Positions 1 through 12,860 of a stretch of 64,000 nt of DNA are shown one piece after another. The stretch spans positions 103,624 to 167,623 of the forward strand of contig NW_008710115.1 of NCBI RefSeq assembly GCF_000327385.1, written 5' to 3'. The notes under the pieces are model-generated. The model saw only the letters and a list, made by a program, of their open reading frames with translations. It was not told where the DNA came from and did not search any database. The position numbers and the translations under genes were made by a program. Numbering within the stretch: the stretch's first letter is position 1; each line of letters begins with the position of its first letter. This DNA is from Lottia gigantea (lineage: Eukaryota > Mollusca > Gastropoda > Lottiidae).

Positions 1-24
1 CACCATACATTATCTTTTCCCACC

Positions 25-356
25 TTAAAAACAGGTGCATCATTTTGGGGGGTTGATTTGAGTCCTGAATAAAAGTAAATAGTCTTCAGAAGTACTAGAA
101 ATATAAGAAAATCGCATCGAATTTCTTTTCCTATTTCTATAGGTATCATTTCTATATAATATATGGCGGTGTCTCATAAAAAGACAAGTCGTCATTTTAA
201 CATTCAAACGCAGATAATTCTAGACACACGTGGATTTGACAGTTCAAATTTTAACAGTGACCTTTGAACACTATTACTGATAGGCTAGCTAAAAAATTGC
301 CCTTTCTGATACTAACGTATGATTGGTTAAAAAAAATTGTGCCTCTGTCCCTTTAA
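25..356 (+). mobile_element. MITE family A, copy 1 (TTAA-flanked)
   Basis: A short non-autonomous DNA element of about 330 bp. It is recognised by alignment to the reverse complement of 11607-11942: both share a G-run followed by GTTGATTT near the left end, then TAGTCTTC, AAGTACTAGAAAT, GACAAGTC, CATTTTAACATT, AGATAATTCT and ACACTATTACTGAT in the same order. The left edge is TTAA at 25-28 and the right edge is GTCCCTTTAA at 347-356, so TTAA bounds both ends. A TTAA target duplication is the hallmark of the piggyBac superfamily; assigning the family to it is inference. It has no coding capacity. The left terminal repeat is more worn than the right. Confidence 0.72.
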
Positions 357-583
357 GAGTATTTGTTGATTTAAAAGAAAAAGAATTGTACATATTGAAA
401 CTTGTCTTTCTCACATATTTTAATGTTATTCCAGTTTTTGCTAACCTCATTAGCTTGTGATAGATATTATGTAAACAATATAGACAGACAAAGAGTGGTT
501 GTAAAACAGAATATTTAATGCATTCTAATGGAAATTCCACATTTTACTAAACGTGTCAAATATGTTTCATAGAATTTATATTC

Positions 584-599
584 ATATATATATATATAT
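584..599. repeat. (AT)n microsatellite
   Basis: A run of about eight AT dinucleotides in otherwise plain AT-rich sequence. The stretch 357-960 around it holds nothing else I can support. Confidence 0.8.
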
Positions 600-960
600 G
601 TAAGAGAATGAGGCTGCAACCTTGAAAGACTGTTTGAATCATACTACATCACGACATATGTTCATGAAAACTTTATAATGGTTCATTCTCCATTTCTTCA
701 TAATTTCTTAACTTGTATCTAGTTGTTTCATTTAAATTTAAAACGAAATACTGATTTAAAAAAAGCAACATCTGTTTATATCTGGCCCTTTTTGTTTGAA
801 ACAATCAGTCTGAATGAATTGTGCCATATTTTTTTTAAAAATGAGTAAAGCACCAGTACAGATGTTAGGTTGATTTAAATATATTTAAAAAGATTTTGAC
901 CTGGATTCAAACTTAACTTTGATGATGAGATAAACTCAGATTTAACTTTCTCTTTTGTAG

Positions 961-1012
961 GACTAACTTCCGTGACTGTGAGTTAAAAGAAAAGATTTAA
1001 CACAGTATTGAG
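961..1012 (+). other. Candidate non-coding exon 1
   Basis: A 52-bp segment preceded by a pyrimidine-rich acceptor (TCTCTTTTGTAG) and followed by a good donor (GAG then GTAAGC). All three forward frames contain stops, so if it is an exon it is 5' UTR or part of a non-coding RNA. Chance pairing of splice-like sites in T-rich DNA is common, so this is only a candidate. Confidence 0.25.
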
Positions 1013-3784
1013 GTAAGCTTATTTAAATCTTGAAAATGAACTCCAGATGATCAAACTAGTTACACATTGACTTGAATATTTTAACCCTGGAGTTCTTTAT
1101 AGTTTGATTACCAGTAACAAAACACTATTTAAAAGTAGCCTGTGGACCAGAACTAGAGAGAAATTGCGTGGGATAATCAGGCTATTAGTGTTCCATTTTC
1201 AAATCCTTGGAACTACTAAAGAAGATCATATAAGATCATTAGTAGCTGAAGATAAAAAGCATAAGTTAATAGAATGGTTGTATTTTCCCAGGGTTATTGG
1301 TAATATGAGTTTCCTAGAAACATTACAATATTTAGACTAGTTATTGGTCAAGATTGTCAGTTTTCATTATCTGGAATATTTAAACCAGGATTTAAAATGG
1401 CATTTCATTTCATTTTAATTCCCATGAATTAAGTTTGATTGGCTGAACTGATAAGGAGAAAAGAAAAATTCATACACAACTGAAGTTAAGATTGAAAGAA
1501 CCTTGTTAACTTTGAAGTAATGTTAATCTTGCTACAAATTGATATTAGCCATCTGGTTTGAACATTTTACGTGTAATTTATGTATTTTACATAGTTTTGT
1601 TTAGATGTAATTTTAACACATTCCCATTTCTATTTATTTTACTATAAATTAGGAGAAGATTGGACACAAATTTTATATCTGTTTTCTTTCATTTGCGATA
1701 ATTGATTTACTTTTATTCTTTTTATTCAACCTTCAACTAAAGAAAAGGTTACCATACTGCTGCCCTAGTTCAAAACTGACAACCTCTGATAGTCCTAATT
1801 CTATATAATTGGAGCGCTATTAGAATAAATGCTGTAGGGAGTGTTTTAAACGATATCAAGCATGGAACACCTGATGCCACTGTGTAGACTTGGGTTGTCT
1901 ACTAGGCATTCATAAAGCTAATAATATTGTCTTTTAGGCTACTTTCAGTGAACGTCAAGGCCTAAATAATCTTCTCTTGTGACAGACTATATGAATATCT
2001 CCTTGAAAGGGTTAACAACTTTCGAACTATTAATGTCAATACTTGCCTCTAATGCTGGGTTGGAACACTGTCCCTTTTTGTCACAGTGGAATAGCTACGT
2101 CAGTAGGGAATTGCATTGTCGTCTGCTAGGCGATTAGGTTCTGTGGGTTATAATCACTTTCAAGGTAATGCAAATTTTAATGTCGGTGCCAGTGCTTCAG
2201 TGAGTCAGCTCTAAAAAATAAATGAATTTGAAAGATTTTCTAGTAAGTGACATTGATGTAAACATATTATTGTTAATCTATAAAGTTTAATATTGTCGAC
2301 ATTAAATGTAATACAGAAGTCATAATGTCAAAGGGTGAATCAATGAAAATCATATCACTTTTAACGTATTGTAAAACTTGTTATACTAGTGGAATAAATA
2401 TCAAATGCCTATTTGGAATCCCTTTGAATTATTTTCGCTCTTCTGCTGTTGATTTCAGGATTTGGTTAGCAATAGTTTTCAGAACCAGCTTATTAGTCAG
2501 TATTAAATGATTAATGTTATCTGTGTTTTCAGCATTTAATGGCTACAAACATGATGTTCAAATTTCACTATGAAAAGTGATATGGGTTACTAGAACTGAG
2601 TTCTACAAGATGAAAAAAGGATATATCAAAAACATTTCTGTGCTTTGCTCAGTATTACATTTCAAAAGCTATTTTTATAATGCTAATGATAAGACTTGAA
2701 AATACTGCAATGCTAGATTGAATGTTGTCCTTTTGTGGTCCCCAATTTAACCACAGTAGATTCCAGATTTGTTCAAAACCACAAAAGTCCCTTTTAAGAC
2801 ATTGTTGTATCAAGACCTGTCACTGGCATAGGAACAAAGCATTAGTTATTCTTTATGTCAATAAAAAATGGCAGTCACATATTTTTGAGCTGATAATTTG
2901 AAGCCTTAATTATTCAATGATGGCAACCAAATGAACATCTTGGAATGTACGTAGAATTTCAAGTCTTAGCAAAACATCTTGTAGGTATTGTGTGAACACC
3001 TCACATTTCAACAATTATCATACCTCCATTAACCTGAATCTTACCCCAGAAGACCTAGACAAGAGTCTTTTTATATACTGACTACTTGATCTTACATCTT
3101 AATATCTCCAGTATGTCTCTTCATCTTCACCAAAAAATAAATAAAAAGCATCTGTCTTGTCTAGTCGCACTATATACCATCTAGACATACCTTAATAATG
3201 GTGTTTTTATCTTCCAATTACTGTTAGTGATAGCTCTTATTGTCAAATTAACACACCCTCCCCTACTGAGATCTCTACTATTCACTAGTTTATAATGAGA
3301 CTTGTGTACAGAATGATAATATGGAATAATCATTAATGCATACATTCAGTGTTTATAGTCTTGAAGGCATAACAACCTGAATTCTGTAAACTTTTTTGAC
3401 TCTCAAAATAATTTTATATTGCTTATGATCTGTCAGAAACAAATTGTTGAATTTTGTGGAAGCAGGGTGGAATAAGTAAGCCTACTGGTAAGCGTTTAAA
3501 TTATACTTGAAAGGAATTTGATAACTTTAGGTATTGAAAATAAGTTTGTCTTGTCTGTTGGCAAGGTTTAAAACATTTATTGGAAAGTAATGTAAATATA
3601 CATGTAATATTGTTCATAATTTGTATGAGATTTACACAAGAGTTCATTGTAAATAAAGCTAAGCATCAAAGAACTTGTTACAATAAGATTATTTATATCA
3701 CAATGTTATTAACTCAAGGTTGATGAAATTCATTGTTCAGTTTGAATGTAAAAATCAAATTGAACTAATTTGCTTGTATTGTAT
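1013..3784. other. AT-rich stretch without recognised gene
   Basis: No coding region or repeat recognised. The part 1740-2220 is less AT-rich than its surroundings and holds several CpGs and an AP-1-like TGAGTCAGC at about 2202-2210. A 10-bp inverted repeat (CTTTTGTGGT with its complement) spans 2730-2787, which can occur by chance in a window this size. Confidence 0.5.
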
Positions 3785-4034
3785 TAGGGACACTGATAGC
3801 ATGAATTCGCACCATTCCAATTTTCAATCAGACGTCTGCAATTCCACTAAAGCTAAGCTTTTGATGACATCACTAATCATGGGCCTTATTTGATAAAGAA
3901 TATTTTGCGATTAGTTGTCATCATTCACGTCATCAAACGCTTCTTTTTTGTGGAATTGTGGAAACCACATACGACTGACTTAAATTTGAAATGGTGCAAA
4001 TTGATTCAAAAGAAAACCTCTTTACAATCCCTTT
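3785..4034. mobile_element. Palindromic MITE family B, copy 1 (left end lost)
   Basis: It matches the family seen at 12556-12834, 48501-48690 and 49659-49921. The left arm holds GGGACACTGATAGCAT and CACCATTCCAATTTTCAATC; the right arm holds the complementary AAATGGTGCAAATTGAT and then AAAACCTCTTTACAATCCC. The outer left terminal repeat is missing, while the right end is kept but reads TTAC in place of TTAA. The centre carries TGATAAAGAATATTTTGC, shared with copy 2. Non-coding and non-autonomous. Confidence 0.7.
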
Positions 4035-4383
4035 ACCTCAGATTTACCTTATTGTAGTGATGGTAGAATTTTCAGATCAACTTGTCTGTAATTAAGTTAA
4101 TTTAGAGAGACTATGAGTACTAATTGTTAGTAATGACTGTCGATCTGTCATTCTATAGTTTATCAACCTGTTTGATATCTTATATATTTCATGTTTTTAT
4201 GTGAGAATGTTATTAAGGTAAATTGGAGATGATTTTAACTTGTTTTGTCTGTCTTCTACCTCACAGACTATAATAATTACCATATGTCTATTAAAAATAT
4301 TTTTACCTCTATGTGATATCACCTGAAATTTGCAGCAGATTTTATACCGAGTTGATGATTAAGGTCTTTGGAATTGCTATTTT

Positions 4384-5400
4384 CACACCACAATCTCATG
4401 AATGTTCTAGAGAGCTTCTGAATTATTGCTGGAAAAACAGCATTTTCTAGTAGCAACTGGATGTGTGCTATCATGAGCTCCTCTCAAAGCAGCTGGATTG
4501 TTACTGAATATTGCTATCAGGAGTAACTTTCCAACATAAATATCATTATCACAAGCTCCACTTATAGTATCTGACACTGACTCAGATGTGTTGCATCTTG
4601 AGCAACTCTCATAGCATCTGAATTATTGATGGAACAAGAGTAACTCTCATAGCATCTGAATATTTGCTGGTACATGACCATTTCGGAGCATCTGAATTAT
4701 TGCTGGTAAATGGTCAACTCTCATAGCATCTGAATTATTGTTGGAACATGAGCTACTCTCATAGAATCAGAATTATTGCTGGAACAAGAGCAACTCTCGA
4801 TTCATCTGGATTATTGCTGGAACATGGTCAACTCTCATAGCATCTGAATTATTGTTGGAACATGAGCTACTCTCATAGAATCAGAATTATTGCTGGAACA
4901 AGAGCAACTCTTGATTCATCTGTATTATTGCTGGAACATGGTCAACTCTCATAGCATTAGAATTATTGCTGGGAAATGGTCAACTCTCATAGGATCTGAA
5001 TTATTTCTGGTAAATGGTCAACTCTCATAGCATCTGAATTATTGCTGGGAAATGAGCTACCCTCAAAGCATCAGAATTATTGCTGGAACAAGAGCAACTC
5101 TCGATTCATCTGAATTATTGCTGGAAATGGTCAACTCTCATAGCATCAGAATTATTGCTGGAACATGAGCAACTCTTGATTCATCTGTATTATTGCTGGA
5201 ACATGGTCAACTCTCATAGCATTAGAATTATTGCTGGGAAATGGTCAACTCTCATAGGATCTGAATTATTTCTGGGAAATGGTCAACTCTCATAGCATCT
5301 GAATAATTGCTGGGAAATGAGCTACCCTCAAAGCATCAGAATAATTTCTTGGACATAAGCAATATGAATTATTGCTGGCTGGACTGCAGTATGAGCAAGT
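4384..5400. repeat. 38-bp minisatellite with 114-bp and 264-bp higher-order periods
   Basis: A tandem array whose unit contains CAACTCTCATAGCATCTGA then ATTATTGCTGGAACAT. The edges are degenerate (4384-4595 and after 5345); the core holds about 20 units. GGTCAACTCTCATAGC recurs at 4712, 4826 and 4940, so three-unit blocks of 114 bp were copied together. A larger block starting near 4902 recurs near 5166. The open frame at 5080-5295 is a read-through of the repeat, not a gene. Confidence 0.93.
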
Positions 5401-6169
5401 CTTACAAGAGCTACTCTAGTTTCACTGAGAGTTTAATTGGATCATTGTTTCATTTTAATGAGAAATAATTAAGTTAAAATGTAATAAATGAGATATATTA
5501 ATCAATTAATGTAAGAATTTTTGTATAAGGATGATTTAGAATAGATAGGGTATAAAACTGTCTATGTAGGAAGCAATACATCTCTATGCTTACATGACGT
5601 TTGGCATCAGTTGGCGTCTTGCCGTTATTTTCAACAATATCATTTAACATTCCTTCTTACTATACAATTTCTACTTACTTCCTTTTAACTGAACTGATCA
5701 TCTGTTGCCCATTACTCTTTTTTATACAGAATATCTCCACATATCAAATCTTTCAAATACAGAGTCATCATAAAATTTGAAAGTATCTGGTAATATTCTG
5801 GTGTCTATATCTATATAAAACTGATGATAGAGATATTTTAGAAGGGTGGTTTGTTTATAATAAATACCGATATATAATTTTATGTTTCACATTTTCAACT
5901 GTCAATCTAATTAATGGGAGTTGCCTTATAATGATTAAGATTTTTGTATCCTTTCAACATTATTAGTAGATTACGATATATGTAGTGAGTTTAGTGTAAA
6001 TGAATTTTTACTTCCATTAAATTTCAAGGTTACCATTCCAGTTCATATTTATGTACATGTATATTAAACAATATTTTGTTTGCCCCCTTCTTCCAATGAA
6101 TTCACTTCTCCAGTGATTACTTTCAAATGTGGTTGTCAGCATTATGAATAGTTATGTGACAATAAGACA
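5401..6169. other. AT-rich stretch, nothing recognised
   Basis: No open frame of interest, repeat or RNA gene seen between the two minisatellites. Confidence 0.6.
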
Positions 6170-6372
6170 ATAAAAAGAAAGTTAATAATGGAAATAACAA
6201 AGAAAGTTAATAATAGAAATAACAAATAACAAAGTTAATAATAGAAGTAACAAAGAACAAAGTTAATAATAGAAATAACAAAAAATGTTAATAATAGAAA
6301 TAACAAAGAACAAAGTTAAAAATAGAAATAACAAAGAAAGTTAATAATGGAAATAACAAAGAATTGAAATAT
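6170..6372. repeat. Minisatellite, about 28-bp unit
   Basis: About seven variable units built on AAGTTAATAATAGAAATAAC followed by AAAGAAC. Unit length varies by loss of the AAAGAAC part. Very A-rich on this strand. Confidence 0.88.
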
Positions 6373-7038
6373 CAAAAAGAATATATTTTTCATAATTAGG
6401 TACTGAGGATGATTTGGACCATAAAATAAAATAATTATTAGATTTTTTATAAAATGTAGGATCCAGTCCTTCAAAAGATAAATGGACATTTCTGAAACAG
6501 GTCAAACTTTGCCTGGTAAATGTTGTCTATGTATTAAGACAGTGTTTATGCAGCCAATCTAATTGTGTAAATATGATACTCTGAGTGTAGACATTGATAA
6601 TGAATTGGTAGTATTAGTTCGACTCTTGGAATCCAATAAATTAAATACAATAATCCTGCTACAGACTGGACATTAACTGACCACTGACTAGAATATTTGA
6701 TCATCTATCAATGACCATTGTGGTGGTCAGTTAGAATTAATCTCACTCTTCAGCCTGTTATTGATTTTATCAGTCTAGGGTTCTGGAATGAATTATGGAT
6801 TCCTTTATGAATGCTTTCATTATAAACATCTTTTCCAAATTTAAATTCTGCATCATTATTGATTAATGATTAAATCATAAAAATTAGGTGTGGCATTCTT
6901 TGAAACTTCGATTAGAATTTTTTTTGATTAGCTATACAGAACTAATAGAACAAGCTGAAACTCTGGAGTTGATTTCTTGGATTAATGTGTGAATCTTGTA
7001 AGCAATCCACTATGAACATCATCTCAGCATTTTATCTT
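6373..7038. other. AT-rich stretch, nothing recognised
   Basis: Plain AT-rich sequence with no supported feature. Confidence 0.55.
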
Positions 7039-7350
7039 GGAGCTGCGGTGGCTCAGCTTGCTCGATAGTCCAAGGTTCAATCCCGGCATAGGTCGAGATA
7101 ATACCTTCAGATTTTCATTGATGCAGGTAAGAGGGGCTGACATACTAAAGGTGTCTAGTTGTTCTAGCCCATATACTACAGGCTGTGCATGTGAAAGATC
7201 CCTCGACAGTTAGAAATCGAAAAAGAGCAGGCTAATGCTGCTGTCTTGGCAAAATTTCCCTCATTGTACCCTACATGGCATTGCCTTATTCATAAGCCCA
7301 CATGGTGCAGAAAAGTAGGACACAAAACATTCATTTCATTTTTTTCAGTA
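7039..7350 (+). mobile_element. tRNA-derived SINE, copy 1
   Basis: The head carries an A-box-like GGTGGCTCAGCTTG (7047-7060) and a strong B-box GGTTCAATCCC (7074-7084), the internal RNA polymerase III promoter parts of a tRNA-derived SINE. The gap between boxes is only about 16 bp, so part of the tRNA-like head is deleted. The body holds TGATGCAGGT, GCTGTGCATGTGAAAGATCC, GAGCAGGCTAATGCTG and TTGGCAAAATTTCC, most of which recur at 9402-9722 and 39172-39405. The tail ends in an ATTC/T-rich stretch. SINEs move using LINE proteins; no partner LINE is visible here. Confidence 0.78.
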
Positions 7351-9401
7351 TTTCATATCCTTTTGAAATAGGAAAGTGTCCTACATTTGTGTAAACCTAT
7401 CTGGCATCATACTTTCGTGAAAAAAATTCTGAGGATTTGTCATTTTGAACATTTATTTTAAGGTAGATGAATGTACAATCTAATCTACTAAACTCTTGTC
7501 TAATTCACAATTTTACTGAAGGGTATGATACTTTTGAAATAGTACATTTCTAAATCAGCTCAAAATATCTGAGATAGTATGTTTATTGATATTGACCAGT
7601 TTCTGTCTTAATTTACTCAAGAAACAGTGCCAATAATTATTCTCTATTCTTTGACCTTTTGTTCCAGTATCAAAGTATGGGAAAACCTGCTATTACCAGA
7701 CAAATCTTTGGCTAGAATCCATGTGTTGTAAATATATCTGTACTGTTAGTTATTTCTAGTATTGCTTTACACTTATTTACACCTTACTTAATATATAAAT
7801 AAATACTCATTAAACTAGCAATATGTTGTCTTTATTTCATCAACAATTAGTTTTATGTCTAGGTTAGTGAATATCTTGTTAGACCTTTCAACCCTCTTAT
7901 TTCCTGTTACCCCTTTCAGGATCCTTGATCTATTACCCCCCTTCCCCCTACAGCTATTTCTCGACTTAGTTCCATCAAGGTTTTTATTTTGACCAACACT
8001 CAAAGTCCAAACTATACTTTATGTTCCATAGAACCTTGTCAAAAATGGGCTTTAATAAGTTGGTTTGTTGCTCATGTTTGGAAAATAGTCAAATCAACAG
8101 CCCTGAAAAGGTTGTCCAGTACTATTGAATTCTGTCTTTTCAACTTCTTGGTTCAGTATATGGCATTTATAAAACTGTTCTTCAAAAACATTCTGTCACT
8201 CTTCACATATCCATTAATATGCTAAGCCAAGTATTGGAACTGCAGAGTGACTCTATTCTGAAGACAAATCCATAAAAACTCTACAAAAACATAAAGTAAC
8301 AAAAACTGTTAATCCTATGGATTAAGTTTTTGTGAAGGTGAGCTACAGATGACATTGCTAAAATATAATATGTAGAAGGTAGAAAATGGTGCTCTGTAGC
8401 TCACATATTTACACTGTACCTCATCTGGAATAACAAGCTCTTATCTGTGACAATATTTTGATATAATTAATGTTTATCAAGATGACATGCAGTGTCCAAT
8501 TTCTGGGAGTTGTACTTTGTGTTTAGTTATCTTTTGAAGGTTAGGCTACACTTGATGTTGAAAAAATATGTTCACTGAGTGAAATATCATCTCTTGTTTA
8601 TTATTTTTGAGTATAATTTTAAGTACATGTTAGACTATAGTTGAAATGATAAATGGCAATAATTTGACAATATTTTGACAGTTTTGACAACCTTTGACCT
8701 TTGTTGAACTAAATGGTTCTATTATCATCATTATCTCATCATTAAAATATACAATTAATGAAGTGATAATTGGTATCAGCTAAATGATAAAGGGAGATGG
8801 TTATTATTTTGATTTCAACATTATGTCATATCCTGTTTATGGTAAATTTTGTATTGTTAGTTTTTATCTGACATAAAGCATGATGACCTCACCTGCAGTG
8901 GAATATTTGAAATATTATAAAAAAAATATTTAAACAATGTTTGTCATATTGATAGCATATAATAAAGCATAAAATATTTCAAATAATATTACATAAGAAG
9001 CCATTTTAACAACATGTTTAGCATATCAAGAATGGTATTTAAAATTTTGATGAAATATTTTACGGATCAAATTTATTTCGCTTTGTCCACTGAACATTTC
9101 TCTTGATACCTTTCAAAATATTTTGCCTTTAAAATTCACTCAGAACCTTCAAAATGAAGTGGATAAATGATGAAACATAGTTCTGTTTTTCTTGCTCTAT
9201 TTCACTGCATATATCTCAAATATTGTATAGATTTGTACCGGTGATATTTAGAGATATGAGTTGAATAATAAAACCAGAATATAATGATAGATTATGATGT
9301 ATTGGCTATAAATCAATGGGTTTATAAAGCTGACATACTGTACCATTCCCACTGTTTCTACAAATATTCCTGATTATATAGTCTCCTACTGTGAAGACTC
9401 C
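7351..9401. other. AT-rich stretch, nothing recognised
   Basis: No supported gene. Short open frames near 7815-8225 on both strands have no recognisable domain and are AT-driven. A C-run (CCCCCCTTCCCCC, about 7936-7948) is the only local oddity. Confidence 0.5.
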
Positions 9402-9722
9402 TACTATGTGCAGGAGTGGCAGTAGTTCAAGTTAAGACACTAAAGGCATACTTACAAATCTGGGGTCTAATTCCAATAGGTAGAAGTAGTATCTGTTGGC
9501 CCCTACTCAGTGATGCAGGTTTGAGGAGTTGATATGGTAAAAATGTCATTGTATGGATGGGATTAAAAAAAACATGGCTGGGTTTCTTCTTGTATAAACG
9601 ACTGTGCTCGTTGAAAGATCCCTAATACAGTTAAAATTGGGAGATAAGTGTTGGTGCAATTTTTCATTGTCTTTGGCTTGATTATGAGTATTATTAAGAG
9701 TCCACTAAATATCATTTCTTAC
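9402..9722 (+). mobile_element. tRNA-derived SINE, copy 2 (diverged)
   Basis: Same family as 7039-7350, keeping a longer tRNA-like head: GAGTGGCAGTAGTTCAAG as A-box region and GGGGTCTAATTCC as a worn B-box, with near-normal spacing. The body matches at GTGATGCAGG, the gap before GTGCTCGTTGAAAGATCCCT, and AGTTAAAATTGGGAGA. The divergence from copy 1 suggests an old insertion. Confidence 0.68.
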
Positions 9723-10321
9723 TGTGACAGTAACTGTCCTAATGCCATGACTATTATAATATTAATAAGGAGAGAAATATGTGTTTGAACACAACCAATC
9801 TACAATACAGACTTTAAATGCTGTGTTTTGTATTAATCTGTTAATATAGCTTGCATATTTCATTGTTTCCCTTTAATGTAGGGCTTGTACTTAGTGGAAC
9901 TGGTTTAAATGGGTTTAACTGTCCATTGTGTTGGAATCAACGGTAATGATGTTTGTTTTAAAATTTGTTCACGATTTGTAGGTGAATATTGACCGTCATA
10001 TAAAATGAGTCATGGTATCTATTTATAAACTACTGACATTCCTATATGATAGATATATAAAACGAATAACGATTGTCTTTTTACTTCTGCTCACTAGTTT
10101 GTCCTTAATCAACTCATCAATACACTAAGATTTTTCTAGACAATAGAAAGACGTAAAGGGGGTTTGGGAGAAAATCAATTTTAACATACTAGTTATCTAG
10201 TGCACAACTTCCATCAATTACATGTTTACCTTCTAGTCAATCCTTTAATGGATTCTTTCAATGAATATTTTTATTGTACTTGTTGATGCTTTAGCTGGTT
10301 TAAAATATTTATTGTTAACAG
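9723..10321. other. AT-rich stretch, nothing recognised
   Basis: No supported feature apart from the polypyrimidine/acceptor-like sequence at its right end that belongs to the next entry. Confidence 0.5.
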
Positions 10322-10386
10322 ACACTTAAAGAAGTAAGATATCAAACAAAAATCTGAAAATTCTTCAGGAATTTTACCTTGAAACG
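10322..10386 (+). other. Candidate non-coding exon 2
   Basis: A 65-bp segment between an acceptor-like TTATTGTTAACAG and the donor ACG then GTGAGT. An alternative inner acceptor (ATTCTTCAG) would shorten it to 18 bp. All three frames contain stops. The acceptor has a weak pyrimidine tract, which makes this the least convincing of the set. Confidence 0.18.
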
Positions 10387-11606
10387 GTGAGTATTAAGCC
10401 TTATAACTGCTAGTAAAAGTCTGATGACCTTGGTGATGTTGATTTCACCTTTTCTCTAGCTGTGTCTGTCTACAGATATTCTGATACAGGCAATGTTAAA
10501 AGAGACCATTGGAAAAAATGAAGGGTAGTATCTTTGAATGCACAAGAATCAGAGCTAGTTTGGTATACCAGAAAGCTGTTTGCCAAGAAATCCGGGATAG
10601 ATTTGTTTGAGAGATACCATTGTCATTAGATATTATAATTGATCAGTTTGTAGTCTTAGAAAGAAACAACCAAACATCCAATCTACCAACTGGTCCTTGA
10701 CCAAGCTTCTTGGCATCTTTGACCTCTCCATATTATCCATACCAGTCTAGAGCTGAGAAAACTGGATCCATGGAACTAATAATTTTCTACTGTTCAGAAG
10801 GTAGTCTTTATGAGGAACATAATTTAAAATGAATTCTAAGAAATTGAGAAGTGATGTAGGATTATTTGAAGATTTGTGTAGTGTCTTGATGTTAATCTAC
10901 TGTCGTTGATTGTGAGAAGATAGAATCTATTGACTGAGACACTTGTTAAATAATATTCTAGAATACTTTCAATTGATCACAAACCTTCCACTGTCTTCAT
11001 TATATCTTTTTAATTCTGTCTGTCTGAACGCTTCACCTCATTACCATATTCTACCATCAATTGTCATTTCTTTACGCATATTTAATCACCCTGTAGAATG
11101 TGGCTATTATAGACGCACTTCTATTTGAAACTCGGGAATATTTAAATACATCTATATAATAGATATTATTCATTTCTGATAATTAACTACATTATATACA
11201 TCATTTATATCTCCTATCTACGTCTTTTACGGCTATTATTAACTCTGCTTCATCAGTTCAATGTTCTTTCACAATGACCTCAATATCTGAATCATCTTTC
11301 CTTCAACCTTTTTTACTGCTTGTAGTCAAACTTTTTTGATTAGAAGAAGTCCAGGTGAAATTGTTTCTAAAAATATAATTTTAATATATGTCAATATGAT
11401 TTTTAATTATAAAATTGAAATAAAACTCATTGCCGAAAATGACAGCAAAAGTTTTTAAAAGTATGCAGCAATAGATCAAGTTTTTTGAATTAAAAATCAA
11501 ATTAAATGAATTCCAACAGAAAAGCAGAAATTGAAAACTTATTATTAATACCATTGAAAATTATGAAGAAATATAAAATGTTTAAATGAAATTTGTTTGA
11601 AGTAAA
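10387..11606. other. AT-rich stretch, nothing recognised
   Basis: No open frame with recognisable features, no repeat that I could align elsewhere in the window. Confidence 0.5.
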
Positions 11607-11942
11607 TTAAAGTGATAGTTAGGCCATTTTTTTTACCAATCATTCATTAGTTTCAGAAACTAGAAATTTTTAGCTGAGCTAATCAGTAATAGTGTTCCCA
11701 GCTCAACTTTGAAATTTGAGCGTTCAAATATATGTGTGTCCAGAATTATCTTAGTTTAAATGTTAAAATGAAGACTTGTCATTTTAAGATACTCTGTGAT
11801 ATATAGAAAAGACAGAAGCTTATGTAGAAGTATTTTTAATGGAATTATGTATTTTTTGTACATTTCTAGTACTTTTGAAGACTATTTTCATATAATCAAG
11901 ACTAAAATCAACCCCCCCAAAATGGCACACTTGTCCCTTTAA
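11607..11942 (-). mobile_element. MITE family A, copy 2 (TTAA-flanked, reverse)
   Basis: The reverse complement aligns along its full length to 25-356. TTAA is present at both edges (11607-11610 and 11939-11942), and the right edge reads TTGTCCCTTTAA, the complement of the element start TTAAAGGGACAA. Length is 336 bp including both TTAAs. No coding capacity. The match between the two copies is clear but interrupted by many changes, so neither is recent. Confidence 0.8.
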
Positions 11943-12555
11943 GACCCTATTCTTTTGCAATGACAGTGCACAATTTGTAGTATTTATTGAGAGTTTGTAC
12001 AATTTAAGACCATTAGTTTTAATAAGATAGCAATGAAACCTTGTTACTGCAAATACATGTATATATACATAGAAAATGAATTAGACTTCGATTTCATATA
12101 TTGATTAGTAAAATAGCTAGAAACAAAACAGAATGTAATTTCAATAGTAAAACTCAAAAGAAGCATTTACTACTTATTACTAAAACATTCTGTGACTAAT
12201 TACAGGAAGGATTCCACAACAAGGTACAGACTTTCTTTTTTATTATTAAGAATGGACTTGAAAATATACAATAAGTAATGATGTTTATTTTTAGAGACTA
12301 TAAAGTGTAATTTCATGTTTGTTATAATGTAATTAGTGTAGTGGTTAATCCTGATGTTTCTAGGTCATCTGTGTATCCATTGACGACCTTTTCGTTCTAA
12401 AGAAGCTCTTTATTTTACATGTCATTCATGATACGTGATACACAATTTATTCAAGTATCAATAAATTTTATAAAATGTTTTTCATTCTGCATGAGAGAAA
12501 ATTAAAAGAGCCAGTCTTTTGTAACAGACTGTCATATTGCAGAAATCTTCACTTC

Positions 12556-12834
12556 TTAAAGGGATTGTACAGAGCTTTTCTAAAAAAAATTATGTGTATC
12601 TTGGACACTGATAGCATCAATCCGATTTACTGTGGTTCAATTGACTTGACTAAAACTAAGTGTTTAATGACATTGCTAATCACGAAGGGCCTTATGTGAT
12701 AAAGAATATTTTGCAATTAGGGACATCATCAAACACTTAGTTTCAGTGGAATTGCAGGAACCAATTCAAATGATGCTAATCATTGCTATCAGTGTCCACA
12801 ATACACTTTAGAAAACCTCTTTACAATCCCTTAA
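12556..12834. mobile_element. Palindromic MITE family B, copy 2 (complete)
   Basis: The most complete copy. The left end is TTAAAGGGATTGTACAGAGC and the right end is CCTCTTTACAATCCCTTAA, imperfect complements of each other. Inside these, GGACACTGATAGCATCAAT on the left pairs with ATGCTAATCATTGCTATCAG on the right. The whole 279 bp can fold as a long imperfect hairpin around the centre (TGATAAAGAATATTTTGC). TTAA bounds both ends. Non-coding. Confidence 0.82.
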
Positions 12835-12860
12835 GTGGCATTTAGTAATTGAGGTATGAA

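Noticed and set aside
2730-2787. 10-bp inverted repeat as a fold-back element
   Set aside because: Arms of 10 bp at this loop length are expected a few times by chance in 64 kb.
4384-5400. CRISPR array
   Set aside because: Units are contiguous and diverged with no unique spacers; this is a eukaryotic minisatellite.
7047-7090. tRNA gene
   Set aside because: A and B boxes are present, but spacing is too short, no cloverleaf forms, and the SINE body follows.
7936-7948. G-quadruplex on the minus strand
   Set aside because: Two C runs only on the plus strand.
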